Shown here piece by piece: positions 1 to 10,841 of a stretch of DNA of 64,000 nucleotides. The translations under genes were made by a program, and so were the position numbers. The notes below the pieces were generated by a model that worked only from the letters and a program-made list of their open reading frames with translations, did no database searches and had not been told where the DNA came from. Every line of letters begins with the position of its first letter. Position 1 is the stretch's first letter. Source of the DNA: Gordionus sp. m RMFG-2023 (taxonomy: Eukaryota; Nematomorpha; Gordioida; Chordodea; Parachordodidae); assembly GCF_954871325.1 (NCBI RefSeq), contig NC_088775.1:15911561-15975560 (forward strand), read 5' to 3'.

Positions 1-299
1 TCGATTTGAGTCGAGAACATGAGTTTTCCATTTGAGTCGAGAATTTAAGTCGACTAGAGGACGAATATTTCGAATAGGTATTGTATAATATTATTTTTGT
101 TACAATTAATTTGTGGTTTTCATGCAAAATTTGAATTGCTAAGAATTTAAAATCTTCTTTTTTAATTAATATTTTTGTGAATTACAAATCTTTTATAGGT
201 TTATTTTTATCATTTTTGTAAAATTATCTATTTTTTTAGTATATTAAAAGAACTAGTTTAAATAATTTATAAATATTTGTATTAAATTTTTATGTTATT

Positions 300-1120
300 T
301 ATAATATTTTAATGTGACAATTATCATGTTATTTTTTAACATTTTTGAAATTTTTGGTACTAAGGGTAAAAATATAATTTATATTATAAATATGTTAAAC
401 TATAAATTCAATGATGATGTTCCTTTGTAAAAATGACAAATATCATAATCTGTATTTTAAAACATATTAGTTTATTTTTGACGCTATAATGGGTAAAAAT
501 ATAGATTGTAAATATGTTAAATTAAAATTTCAATTAATATTTCCCCTAGATAAGTGACGTCATAATCGTTATTTTTAAAGTTTTTTGACGCAAATAAGTA
601 AAAATATAGGCTGTAAATAATCCGTTTAATTAAAAATTCAGTGAAGATGTACCATAGATATGTGACAATTGTCAAAATCGTTATTTTTAAAATTTTTTAA
701 AGCAAATGGGTAAAATATATATTGTAAACATGTTAAATTAAAATTTCAGTGAGGATATACCATAGAAAAGAGACAATTGTCATAATCGTTATTTCTAAAG
801 TTTTTTGAATTTTGACGCAAATAGGTAAAAATATAGATTGTTAATATGTTAAATTAAAATTTCAGCGAAGATTTCCCCTTGATAAGTGACAATTGTCATA
901 ATCGTTATTTTTAAAGTTTTTTGACGCAAATAAGTATAAATATAGGCTGTAAATACGTTTAATTTAAAATTCAGTGAAGGTGTACCATAGATAGGTGACA
1001 ATTGTCATAATCGTTATTTTTAAAATTTTGTGATTGCAAATGGGTAAAATATATATTGTAAACATGTTAAACTAAAATTTCAATGGAGATCTACCATAAA
1101 TAAGTGACAATTATCATTTT
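300..1120 (-). repeat. Satellite array A, about 113-bp unit with TGACAATTGTCA
   Basis: About six or seven degenerate units follow one another. Each holds GTGACAATTGTCATAATCG followed by an A/T tract and AAATATA...GTTAAAT. The core TGACAATTGTCA is a perfect 12-bp palindrome. The array is inverted relative to arrays at 3330-4600 and 58020-59510, which carry the same unit on the plus strand. Confidence 0.85.
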
Positions 1121-1599
1121 TTTTTCATCTAATTCTCAACTCCCTTTTGAAATTATTTTAATATATATATTTTGAAATTATCACATTACTCATATCCATT
1201 ATTTTTAAATTAGGTTAATATGATTTTGTTGGGAAACACTTAAACCTCTGGGCAGATGATAATAGTATCATATATGTTAAATTTTTTGAGCCAACCGGAA
1301 TGGAGTTGAACTAGAAAGATGCATCAATATAAACATCATATTTTTGGGAACAACAAATTTAAAAATATTTTTTCTTTGATCTTTTAAATCAATTTTAGAT
1401 CTTAGAAACTACTATTTGGATATATCTAGTAAAATACGCCCCCCTCTGATTATACTATTCATACAAAAAATCTATTTATATTGTTATCATCTAAATCAGT
1501 CATATATATGAATTTTTATTTATTAAAATTTCAACGTAAACAATAACTTTATAATGAAATAGGTTATATAAATAATGATTTAAAATATCACATTATTTA

Positions 1600-1733
1600 A
1601 CAATGTACGAATAATTAAAATATCATCAAGTATATCTTTGTCTGATCTTGTCCTTAGAGAGGTTACAGTTAGTGCTATTGCACTAAATGCTCTCTCAACT
1701 GAGACCTGGATGCAAGGAGCAGCAAGAATTATT
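1600..1733 (-). pseudogene. hAT transposase C-terminal (dimerisation) remnant
   Basis: Minus-strand translation gives LAAPCIQVSVERAFSAIA followed by LTVTSLRTRSDKDILDDIL. This is the hAT C-terminal dimerisation pattern (alanine/proline-rich lead, SVERAFSA, then T..R). No other transposase domain is readable next to it, so it is a relic. It lies between satellite arrays A and B. Confidence 0.75.
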
Positions 1734-2239
1734 TGAGATAATTTAAATAATTCTGCATCTTATTTTTTTATTTTGCATTATATATAAAAAAGAAAATTTT
1801 GTAATTTTTAATTTTAAGTTTAACTTTCTTGTTTTTTCCTTTTATTTTTTTTTTCACTTGTTTATTATATTTTGAAATAAAAAATCATGAATTAATAATG
1901 TTATATAAAATAAAAAAAATGAATAAAATAATTGTTTTATAATAAAACCCCCATTTATAAATTTGGGTGGGATATATTTATTTAATGTTTTTTTTATTTA
2001 TATTTATAAAAAATCAAATGTTAAATGAAGATATAAAAAATGCATTTTCTTTTCTTTTCGTTTTTCCCATTGTCTCTCTCTCTCCCTCCTTTATTTATTT
2101 TTATTTAATGTTTTGCCTTATGAATTAAAGAAAATAAAATATCTCAAAAAAATGAAATTTGCTGGTGCCAGCGAGGCGGCACCAGATTGAAAAAAAGTAA
2201 TGTTGTCATATCTGATAGCAGATTATAGAACTTTTTTCT

Positions 2240-3050
2240 TAATTGGTTCATTCAAAGGTCTCCCTGATTATTTTTTAGTAATTTTGCCCTCCGATACGAT
2301 AACAATATTTATTTTAAATTTGATAATTTCATGACTTTATTCTCTTTAATAAGGTGCAAGAAGATATACTATATTTTGAAAATTTTGTGTTATTATATAT
2401 GGGCGCATTATCCTTAATTATTAGTGAATTCAACGGCAAAATGGATGATAATTCATCCAGGTAAGCTTTAAATTTTATTGCTGTAATGGTACCCAAAACC
2501 GATACGTTTTCCCCCTTGAAGGAGGGAGTTTCATCCATAGTAAGAAATGACGTGAGAATTCTAAATAGAATATATATTGAAATGACATGTTCACATTTTT
2601 AGATCTCAATATTCTTTACAAATATTGATAACATCTGGGGAATCCGTCTCTCGAGTTCTTTTCCAACCCTTTTTCAGCTCCATCCTATTGATTTAATGAA
2701 TCTATATAGATATTCCCGTATCACTCATTATGAGATGAGGTAGTAAATTTTCCACTATATTTTTTATCGTAAATCCATTATTACGTTCTATTAGCTGTAT
2801 AATTTTAGATTTCAATTCTGTTTATGGCTATTGCAATTTTTTCCTGACTCCAATTGCTATATTTCTTTTGTGGTTTATGATAGGTATCAGAGTTTATTGT
2901 AGAAGAATTTATTTGATTGGGTAAAGAATTATTTGTTATACCAAATAAAAATGAATTTGAAATATTTTGAGAATAAGATGGTTCTTCCTGTGAGGAAAAA
3001 TCTAAAAGATTATATATAATAAACAATATAATGTTAATTGGTACCAACAT
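2240..3050 (-). pseudogene. Tc1/mariner (IS630)-like transposase remnant
   Basis: Two open stretches on the minus strand (3050-2805 and 2538-2329) plus the sequence between them look like a decayed DDE transposase of the Tc1/mariner/IS630 group. The downstream piece has MDETPSFKGENVSVLGTI, then FKAYLDELSSIL and IIKDNAPIYN. The DNAPI.N motif is the usual setting of the second catalytic aspartate. The upstream piece (KYSNWSQEKIAIAINR) may be from the N-terminal helix-turn-helix part, but that is weaker. The frame is lost between them. Family assignment rests on the DNAPI motif and spacing only. Confidence 0.45.
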
Positions 3051-3329
3051 GTAGATGTAGAAAGATCTAAGAGACCGGAGATAGTGACTATTTTACTAAT
3101 TTTTAATATCTTAAAAAATGGGAATTTTATTTCCTGGGAATTATATTCACAGATTCTTTTTAATGTTTACCTAATAGATTTTAAATAATAAACTAAAGTT
3201 AAATTTTTTAGCCCGCTAATTGTTAAAATTTTGTAACCGATTCGCTCGCACTTTTTAAAATTATTAAGCTAGGCCGCCCATGGACGGGCTTCAACCAAAA
3301 ACCTGCTCGTTTCAGCAAATAAATTCTAA

Positions 3330-4600
3330 AATGATCATAACGATTATGACAATTGTCATTTTTCTATGGTACATCCTCATTTAAATTTTAATTTAACATG
3401 TTTACAATATATAATTTTATATTTTTGCTTCAAAATAATTCAAAAAAGATTAAAAATAACGATTATGACAATTGTCACTTTTCTATGGTAGATCTCCACT
3501 GAAATTTTAATTTACATGTTTACAATATATAATTTTACCCTTTTGCTTAAAAAAATTCAAAAAAGATTAAAATAAACGTTTATGACAATTGTCACATTTC
3601 TATAACATCCTCATTTAAATTTTAATTTAACATGTTTATAATTTATTATTTTACCCTTTTGCTTCAAAAAAATTCAAAAAAGATTAAAAATGGCCATTAT
3701 GACAATTGTCACTTATCTATGGTACATCCACATTTAAATTTAACAAGTTTACAATTTATTATTTTACCCTGTAAGTTCAAAAAAATTTAAAAGGGATTAA
3801 AAATGACGATTAAGACAATTTTCACTTTTCTATGGTAGATCTTCAGTGAAATTTTAATTTAATAAGTTTACAATATATAATTTCTTCAAAAAAAATCAAA
3901 AAAGATTAAAAATAACGATTATGACAATTGTCACTTTTCTATGGTAAATATTCACTGAAATTTTAATTTAACAGGTTTACAATATATATTTTTACCTATT
4001 TGCTTTAAAAAAATTCAAAAGTTCAAAGATAACAATTATGATAATTGTCACATTTCTATGGTACATCTTCACTGAAATTTTAATTTAACATGTTTACAAT
4101 ATATAATTTTACCCTTTTACTTCAAAAAAATTAAAAATAACGATTATGACAATTGTCACTTTTCTATGGTACATTCACATTTAATTTTATATTTAATAAA
4201 TTTTTATCTACTTACTTGCTTTAAAAAAGTTCAAAAATAACGATTGTGACAATTTTTACAATCATTAAAACCATCTCGAAACATGCTCAAAAAATTTTTT
4301 CTTGCCTATTTAATACCTAAAATTATTTTTATAGGTTCTGATATGAATATTATGACAATTGTCACTTTTATAGTTTACACATTAAATATTAATTCATGTT
4401 TGAATTAATCATTTTTCTCTATTTTCAATTAAAACATATGTGAAATAAGTATTATGACAATTGTCACCTTTATATGCTTTACAATCACTGAAACCATCTC
4501 AAAACATGCTCAACTAGCTTTTTTAATTATAATTTTTTTTAATGGTTCTGAGAAGAGTATTATGACAATTGTCACTATTATAGTTTACATTAAATATAAA
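3330..4600 (+). repeat. Satellite array B, about 110-bp unit with TGACAATTGTCA
   Basis: Around twelve units of about 110 bp carry AACGATTATGACAATTGTCAC, then TTTTCTATGGTACATC, CACTGAAATTTTAATTTAAC, ATGTTTACAATATAT and ACCTATTTGCTTCAAAAA blocks. The last few units (4250-4600) are more diverged. The array is inverted relative to array A. Confidence 0.85.
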
Positions 4601-4847
4601 ACATTAAAATTATGATATAACATTTTTAAAATAATCATTATTATATTCCAAATATTAAAAAAATGCAGTCGGTATTATTTCCAATTCTCACATTTACAAC
4701 TTTTTTTAACATAAAATAAAAAAATATATATATATCAAAAATTTTATTTTTTAAGAATTAACCAAAAAATTTTAAGATCAAAATTTCAAAAATGTTTTAA
4801 TAAAGATTTCCTTACAAAAGATTTTATTTTATTATAAAATTCTCAAA

Positions 4848-4950
4848 ATTATAGAAGATTTCTTTACAAAAAATTATAGAAGATTTTTTTACAAAAAATT
4901 ATAGAAGATTTTTTTACAAAAAATTATAGAAGATTTTTTTACAAAAAATA
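4848..4950. repeat. Short tandem repeat, about 28-bp unit
   Basis: About four direct copies of AAAATTATAGAAGATTTTTT plus TACAAA follow each other. They lie downstream of satellite array B, in sequence otherwise made of A/T runs. Confidence 0.7.
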
Positions 4951-5059
4951 TTTTTTAATTTTTTTAGCGAAAAAATCTTCGCAAAAAATTGATCTTTTCA
5001 AAGATTTTTTCCTCAAAATTTTGGGCGAAAAAAATCTTCAAAATTTTATTTGAAGATTT

Positions 5060-5350
5060 TTGTAAAACTCTGGTTTATTTATAAGAAAATTCTCCAAAAA
5101 ATTTATCAAATGAAAATTTAAAATTCTTATATTTTTTTTATAAACAATATAAATAATAAAGTAAAGAAAAGAGGGAGGGAGAGGGTTTATATTTAATTTT
5201 GACTTGGGAATGAAATTATTTAAACAAAAAATAAATATTTTTATTATGGAATTAATTTTTGGGGGGAAAAAAAAGGGTGGGGAATAGAATTGTTATTTTT
5301 TTCAAAAAAATATTAAATCAAGGAAGGAGGGGGAGGGGTATTTTTAAGAA
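5060..5350. repeat. Dispersed segment also found at 56580-56740 and 59640-59720
   Basis: The piece around 5073-5125 (TTTATTTATAAGAAAATTCT...) recurs at 59645-59715. The piece at 5155-5290 (GACTTGGGAATGAAATTATT...) recurs nearly identically at 56600-56745, including the TTTTGGGG tract and poly-A/G run. Both partner sites are in the 49466-60164 hAT, which also carries satellite array C. The two large elements are therefore related over more than their ends. Confidence 0.7.
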
Positions 5351-5499
5351 CAAAATTATAATACATACTTTTAATATTATTTATATATATTTTTTTATTA
5401 TATTTTATTCTTAATTTAATTAAATATCATGAGCATGAGATATTATATACCTCTTAAAAAATTTTCTCTATGTAGGGGAGACTGGGGTAAAAATGTTAA

Positions 5500-5700
5500 C
5501 GCGAATAACTTTTTAACCCTTGAGCACAAAGATTTTAAATTTGGTGTGAAGAACAGTGATTATTACCCAACCTTGTCGTTGATAGCTAAAGATTTCCTGG
5601 CACAACAAACGACAAGCGTTCCAAGTGAGAGAGTCTTTAGCAAGGCAGTAGACTTTTAGACAAAGAAGCGAAATAGGATGGCATATATCTCAAAAACTAA
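5500..5700 (+). pseudogene. hAT transposase C-terminal remnant
   Basis: Translation gives YYPTLSLIAKDFLAQQTTSV, then PSERVFSKAVDF, a stop, then TKKRNRM. This matches the end of the transposase at 54273-56188 ([38 protein letters not shown]) residue for residue at most positions. Only the hAT dimerisation region survives and it holds an in-frame stop. Confidence 0.8.
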
Positions 5701-5893
5701 TTATATATCATATTGTAAGTAAAAATATTCTCTAAAGGGCTATCAAAAAATAATAAAAATTGGCGCCAAATTGAGTCTTTAACATTCGGTTTACCTATAA
5801 TGCTATACCTGTATTTTTAAGCAAAAAAGGGAGTTTGTTTTCAATGATATAATAAAATATATATTTATTAAATAATGTGATCAGGATTTCCAT

Positions 5894-6129
5894 TAGTGTT
5901 GTTAAACGGCTATTTTTGAGCCGATTTTTAAAAACGGCTAAATCAATATTTTAACCAGAAAACAATTGTCTAAGCATCGAGTTTTCGATAGTGCCATCTA
6001 TCCGGATCTGGACCTTGGGTCTGAACGCCGGGTCTGTGCTCGAGGTTCGTGCTCAGAGCTGGTTTTGTCGATATTTTATACTCAAACCCCGGGTCTGGGC
6101 TCTACACAACCAACCAATTAACAACACTA
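5894..6129. mobile_element. Short hAT-type TIR element (236 bp) with unlike halves
   Basis: The left end TAGTGTTGTTAAACGGC and right end CAATTAACAACACTA are inverted TIRs of the common hAT type. The left half carries an AGCCG-type motif. The right half carries CCGGGTCTG and the GGTTGGTTGTGTA-type end also seen at 46240 and 46966. Flanking 8-mers (ATTTCCAT and CTTATGCA) do not match, so this may be a chimera of two elements. Confidence 0.6.
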
Positions 6130-6469
6130 CTTATGCAGGCAAAAATAATTTTATATGTAAATAGGAAAATATCAAGTGCAGAAAAGGCTAATTTTATGTA
6201 ATATTAAAGAACTTTTCATTCACTTTAGAGAGACTCATAACGATATACAGTTAGGCCTGAGTAGATTTGCTTTCTTACGACGTAAAAACTGTGTTTTAGC
6301 GTAATCCAGGTACATATACCATGTGTATCTGCACATTACATTAAAATTTTAATCTTATTTTAATAGGTGGAAAATTAAAACAGCTAACAAACAATATTGG
6401 TCATTATAATTATCCTGTGTAAAAACAGAGCAAATAAATTAATTAATAATAACTAATATGAAATATTCG

Positions 6470-7060
6470 TCATCTAGTCGACTCAATTATATATTTTATA
6501 TTCATGGTGTCAAGTTGAAAGTCTACAGTAAATAAATGTAAAAAATAGATCACAAATATCTTAATTAATAAAATTTGAAATATTCGTCCTCTAGTCGACT
6601 CACGTTCATATAAGTATAACTTATAGTCCTCTAGTGGACTCAAGTATATAATTCCTATTTGCAACTAAAGTTGGAAGTCTAAAATAAAAAAAGTAATAAA
6701 CAACAAATATCTTAATTAATAATAACTAATTTGAAATATTCATCCTCTAGTCGAATCATGTTCATAGAACTATTCGTCCTCTAGTTGACTAAAGTATATT
6801 ATTCCTATTTAAATCTCAAGTTGGAAGTCTAAAATAAAAAAATGTAAAAAACAGAACAAATCTTAATTATTAATAATTAATTTGAAATATTCGTCCTCTA
6901 GTCGATGACTCAAGTTTATAAAAATATTCGTCCTCTAGTCGACTCAAGTATATAGACTTGAGTTCACGACTCGAGTTCATAACTCAAGTCAGTTTGGGTC
7001 GATTTTTTCGACCCAAAACTTAGACTCAGTTTTCGACTAAGTCGACTCGACTCAGTCGAT
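6470..7060. repeat. Subterminal GTCGACT repeats of the hAT ending at 7071
   Basis: At least seven copies of TATTCGTCCTCTAGTCGACT or close variants occur, spaced 60-120 bp apart. They are followed by clustered GACTCAAGT and GTCGACTCGACTCAGTCGAT next to the terminus. GTCGAC is palindromic. This arrangement is typical of transposase-binding subterminal repeats in hAT elements. Confidence 0.75.
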
Positions 7061-7094
7061 TAACAACACTATATTTGAGTATGATTTATTTTAT

Positions 7095-7235
7095 TAAAAA
7101 AATTAATTCGAAATATTTGAATCGAATACAAATAGTAGATTTTATTATTCGTACGAATTCAAATAGTAGATTATTCGATTCGTTTAAACGAATCGAATAT
7201 GAATACAGCACTATTCGATTCGAATTTGAATAGGC
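7095..7235. repeat. ATTCGATTCGAAT-type terminal fragment
   Basis: Several overlapping ATTCGAATC/GATTCGAAT motifs end in GAATAGGCCTACC. A small element at 34474-34567 ends in a similar GAATAGGTCTAC. It looks like one end of another non-autonomous transposon family; the other end was not found. Confidence 0.35.
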
Positions 7236-7300
7236 CTACCATATAATGACAGAAGTCCCGTTATTTCAGCTTACGCCATGGGGTATAGACCGCTAATATC

Positions 7301-7588
7301 ATGAAAAATTCAACACTGGAACCATTGTGTAATTATTTACACCGGTTCCGGTTACAAACCCTGAATATAACAGACGACATTGAAAATAAAAAAAAATGCC
7401 TTCGCCCTAAATGTAGTCATAAAATCAATGAATCTATTTCTGGAATGGAGGAGCCACCAAATCAAGCTCACTACTCTCTAAGAAACTGGATACAAAACAA
7501 CAATAAAACAAAAATGCGGAATGGTGGAAATCCAAGCAACTGCGATTTAAAGAAAGCCATGATTTATTCAGATCAACTCCGCATATAA
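7301..7588 (+). CDS. Unrecognised 95-codon open frame, possible exon
   Basis: I do not recognise this protein. It is hydrophilic, with a Cys pair (KKKCLRPKCSHK) near residues 31-42 and an Asn/Lys-rich second half. It has less extreme base composition than its surroundings, and an AG (GTATAG) precedes the start, so it could be a terminal exon rather than a whole gene. No upstream exon was found. The minus strand of the same stretch is closed in all frames. It may be a chance open frame. Confidence 0.25.
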   Translation: MKNSTLEPLCNYLHRFRLQTLNITDDIENKKKCLRPKCSHKINESISGMEEPPNQAHYSLRNWIQNNNKTKMRNGGNPSNCDLKKAMIYSDQLRI

Positions 7589-7831
7589 TAAGAATGAATA
7601 TTTACAATAATTAATAAAATATTTAATGACATGTTAATTATACTAATCAGGCCTCTTCATATTAGTTTTAACCCATTCATAGTATAAACAAGGAAAGGAA
7701 ACTAGTTTTTTAAATGGGAATTGAAATTTTGCAAAAGAATATTTAAAATAGATTAAATAAATCAATCATTATTTTTTAAGATAGTCAATTTTCCAAATAA
7801 TTTTTCATAACCCTTTGTCGTTTCACCGTAT

Positions 7832-7942
7832 TTAACATTGTGCAATAACCTTATAACTGGAGCTGATGAAGGCATTTCTAATGTATTTCAACAGTCTATA
7901 ATATTTTAAAACCTCCAGCTCAATGTTATCTGTTTTATTGAA
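7832..7942 (-). CDS. Possible terminal exon, unknown gene
   Basis: After an AG (GCTTAG) the minus strand stays open for 36 codons to a stop: FNKTDNIELEVLKYY, then RLLKYIRNAFISSSYKVIAQ and a final C. It reads like coding sequence but has no recognised family. No partner exon could be joined with confidence; an open stretch at 8050-8160 on the same strand is a candidate. Confidence 0.2.
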   Translation of the reverse strand, partial: FNKTDNIELEVLKYYRLLKYIRNAFISSSYKVIAQC

Positions 7943-8169
7943 CTAAGCAACATTTGTTTTACCAAAAGAAAATTAATCATAATCGAGCCTCTTTTAATAA
8001 TATATTTAAAAATTATTATTTTATCATCCGATTTAATCCATAAGTTCTAAAAATATAGATGGGATAACGATGCCAAAAAGCCTCATTAGATTCATCTTTA
8101 TAGGAAAAATTTTCCCAAAACCTTTGCCAAAACCATCATTTATTATTATCTTAATGTGAGATGTAAATT

Positions 8170-9840
8170 TTCCAACTAATTTTGGTTGTCAAAATATTTA
8201 AAATATGGCGGAAAGAAAATAAAGAAATTAATACAAGATTCCATGAAGAAAATAAGGTTATATTCTGTGATAATATAAATTTTTTAAACATGAACATTAA
8301 AAAGAATATATATATGAAAAGGATACAGGATTCTTTTTAGAAGAGAGACTCTTTGATATAGATAGTATCTTATTAAAAATTGTTGTAATATTCAAATCTA
8401 CTTTTAAACAAAATCAAAAACGAAAGAAATGTCTTATGCAAATTATTATATTATTTAATTTCAGACTATAAATGAATATTATAGAAAAAGATATATAATT
8501 GAGGATATTTTTACTTGTTAAAAAACTTATTTTTTTTAGCATATACTTTTTAGTATTTTACTTTTTCTTATATTAATTTTTTTCTTTTATTTTTGGTTAT
8601 GTTTTCACTTATATTTAATTATTAGCATTTAATAAAGATTTTTAATTTATATTTTAGTATTTAATTATATTTTTTAGGTTCCAACTTTTTTCTATATGAC
8701 AGTTTCGCCAATCTGATAAAAATGTCAAAAAGATACTGAGTACAAGATACAAAAGGATCTTGTAACTACTAAGATACAAGTATTCGCGGTACTGCCCAAC
8801 TCTGTTTGAGGGTTCTTCTAACCCTTGTACGCGTCATGGATAACTAAATATTTTAAGAATTTTTTGATTAATCATAAAATTTTAATAAACCACAATTATA
8901 AATAGATCCTGGCATGGTAAACGAAAATAAACGGCGCAATCATAAAAAGGATCATTTTTAAAAGTCGATTTGTGGTATTATTATCTTATATAATTTAGAA
9001 TAAAACGGATCCCCCCCCAACCATCCTTACTGCTCGAGATTATAATTATACCCCCGAATTCAGGACGATCCCAGGGACTTAACTATATAGTTTTTAATTA
9101 ATTAATATCTTTGTAAAAAATCCATAAGTACAAAAAACTCAAGATAAAACACAAAGTGTCACATGTTTCCTTCCTATGTATTTCAAATATAAACAAAAGG
9201 GGGTAAAAAATACTAGTCATACAATAGAATATAATAAATATAATCCTAAGGGCAAGAATGTAGATAAATTAAAAAAAAAATTAAATAACTTTCATAATGG
9301 GACTCATTAGATATCTGTTAAACCAGGTATATTAGTTACATAGTGGCCTATATTTACCAACCACTCCTACTTAAGAAAACATTAAATCTGTAGTTAATAC
9401 ATGAAAGGATATATAAAATGAATTTAAATTTAAAATATAACCCATAAAAGATAATTAATTAGATTGTTTTCGGGTTAAACACGTAAATTATATATATATA
9501 AATCAAAAACTATGACCAAAAAACAAACTTTATTAGGTAACGTTTAAGTGCAACTTGTTCTAATTTGTGCACTATTCGCAATTATTAATTTAAATAAATC
9601 TTATAAAAAATTGAGGTATAAAATAAGGGATATATATTTTATCGAACTCGTTCATTTTTTTAAGTCGGCTGATGCGACATTACAAAAATTCTGATAAAAA
9701 ATTATAATCATTGTTAATATTGGATCATTTTTTTTAGTTAAGTAATTTTCATAATCAAGCTAATAATGGGTTTAATTTATAAAACACTGAACGAAATAAT
9801 GATATTGCGACATATTTCAAACGCATCACTTGAGCGAATC
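8170..9840. other. AT-rich spacer, nothing assignable
   Basis: No open frame of note and no recognisable coding similarity was found. At 8715-8805 there is a cluster of AGATACAAG/TACAAGATAC motifs ending in CGCGGTACTGCCC, which resembles the subterminal part of a non-autonomous transposon without a visible partner. A CCCCCCCC run lies near 9010. Confidence 0.4.
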
Positions 9841-9856
9841 ACTCTTAAATGCAGCG

Positions 9857-9963
9857 TAACCTTGCATTAACATTAAGCGTGAATTCGCGGCGACGTATAA
9901 AAAATTAACATTAATTTTTATACTACGCCGCGAATTGGCGCTAACTGTGAGTGCAGGGTAAGT
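9857..9963. repeat. Near-perfect palindrome of about 105 bp (MITE-like)
   Basis: The two arms share AATTCGCGGCG, GTATAAAAA and TTAACATT in inverted order around a centre near 9912. The outer parts (TTGCATTAACATTAAGCG against CGCTAACTGTGAGTGCA) match more loosely. The GC-rich core stands out in its AT-rich setting. It would form a long hairpin. It could be a small foldback MITE; no target duplication was recognised. Confidence 0.65.
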
Positions 9964-10439
9964 GTAATTGCCTTTTAGAAACCGATACGAGTTTAACGAT
10001 ATTAACTCTTCATTAACTGGCTTAATATGACATTACATTCTTTAGAATTATAATAACAATATAACTATTTTTTCGGTATATTTATTTATGCAAAATTTGA
10101 TAAATTTAGGATCAAGTGCTTTTTAAATCATACTGATTATTTATAAAATTTTGATAATCTCTGATGATACGAATCAATATTTTGTGCTTAAAATTAATTT
10201 TAATGTTTTATTTGGTGGTAAAAATTAATTCACGATTTATCTGGTGGCCAAAATCATTTTTATCTATATGTCAATTTTTTTAAAAAGATTTGTGATATTA
10301 TTTATAATGATTTTTGAGTACTTATATAACAACACATAATTGCATTATTATTTAATAAAATTTTAAAATAATAAAGAAATTTTATATAATATATAAAATA
10401 TAAATAAATTTTATATTCAGATAAAACAAATTAATTTGA

Positions 10440-10805
10440 GGTTTTCAAAAAACAAACAAAGAGTAAAATTGATATCTGCCAATTACTGATATCAGCCGAT
10501 CCTAATTTTAGAAAATCTATCAAAAATATTCCTATAAATAAATATTACAATATATTAAGCAAAACTAACATTCTTTAAAAAGTTATAAGAACTATATTTT
10601 TAAAAAATTTCTCACTATATCCGTCATTTTGATATATCGATCGGTACATAAGAAATAGGTATATTAAATTTCAAACATAGTTAAAAAAAAATTTTAATTT
10701 ATAATAAAGTTAGAATATAAAGGAATCAGCTGATATCGATTATCGCCCAACATAAATTTGACAATTGGCAATAACAGATCGATCTCTGGGTAACAAACCT
10801 ATATG
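10440..10805. mobile_element. Candidate non-autonomous element with GATATC/ATCGAT ends
   Basis: The left part has GATATCTGCCAATTACTGAT, then ATCAGCCGATC. The right part has CAGCTGATATCGATTATCG, then CAATTGGCAATAACAGATCG. The arms are similar in inverted orientation but diverged. Related TATCGGCCGATTACCGATCC sequence occurs at 48260-48340. Ends and target duplication are not resolved. Confidence 0.35.
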
Positions 10806-10841
10806 CCTAAAAATATTCATTAAATCGCTGTGCTGGCTTAC

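Larger units (their letters stand above)
1..7071. mobile_element. Large hAT-like element, left tip outside the window
   Basis: The right end at 7071 reads ...CGATTAACAACACTA, the TIR shared by many hAT copies here. It is preceded (6470-7060) by repeated GTCGACT and CGTCCTCTAGTCGACTC motifs. The first 86 bases of the window carry the same motifs in inverted orientation (AGTCGACTAGAGGACGAATA), as expected for the left subterminal region of the same element. Between the ends lie two satellite arrays, a degraded hAT C-terminus, a Tc1/mariner-like relic and a smaller TIR element. The left tip and target duplication are outside the window, so the pairing of ends is inferred from the shared motif. 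It could be two elements of one family instead. Confidence 0.5.
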
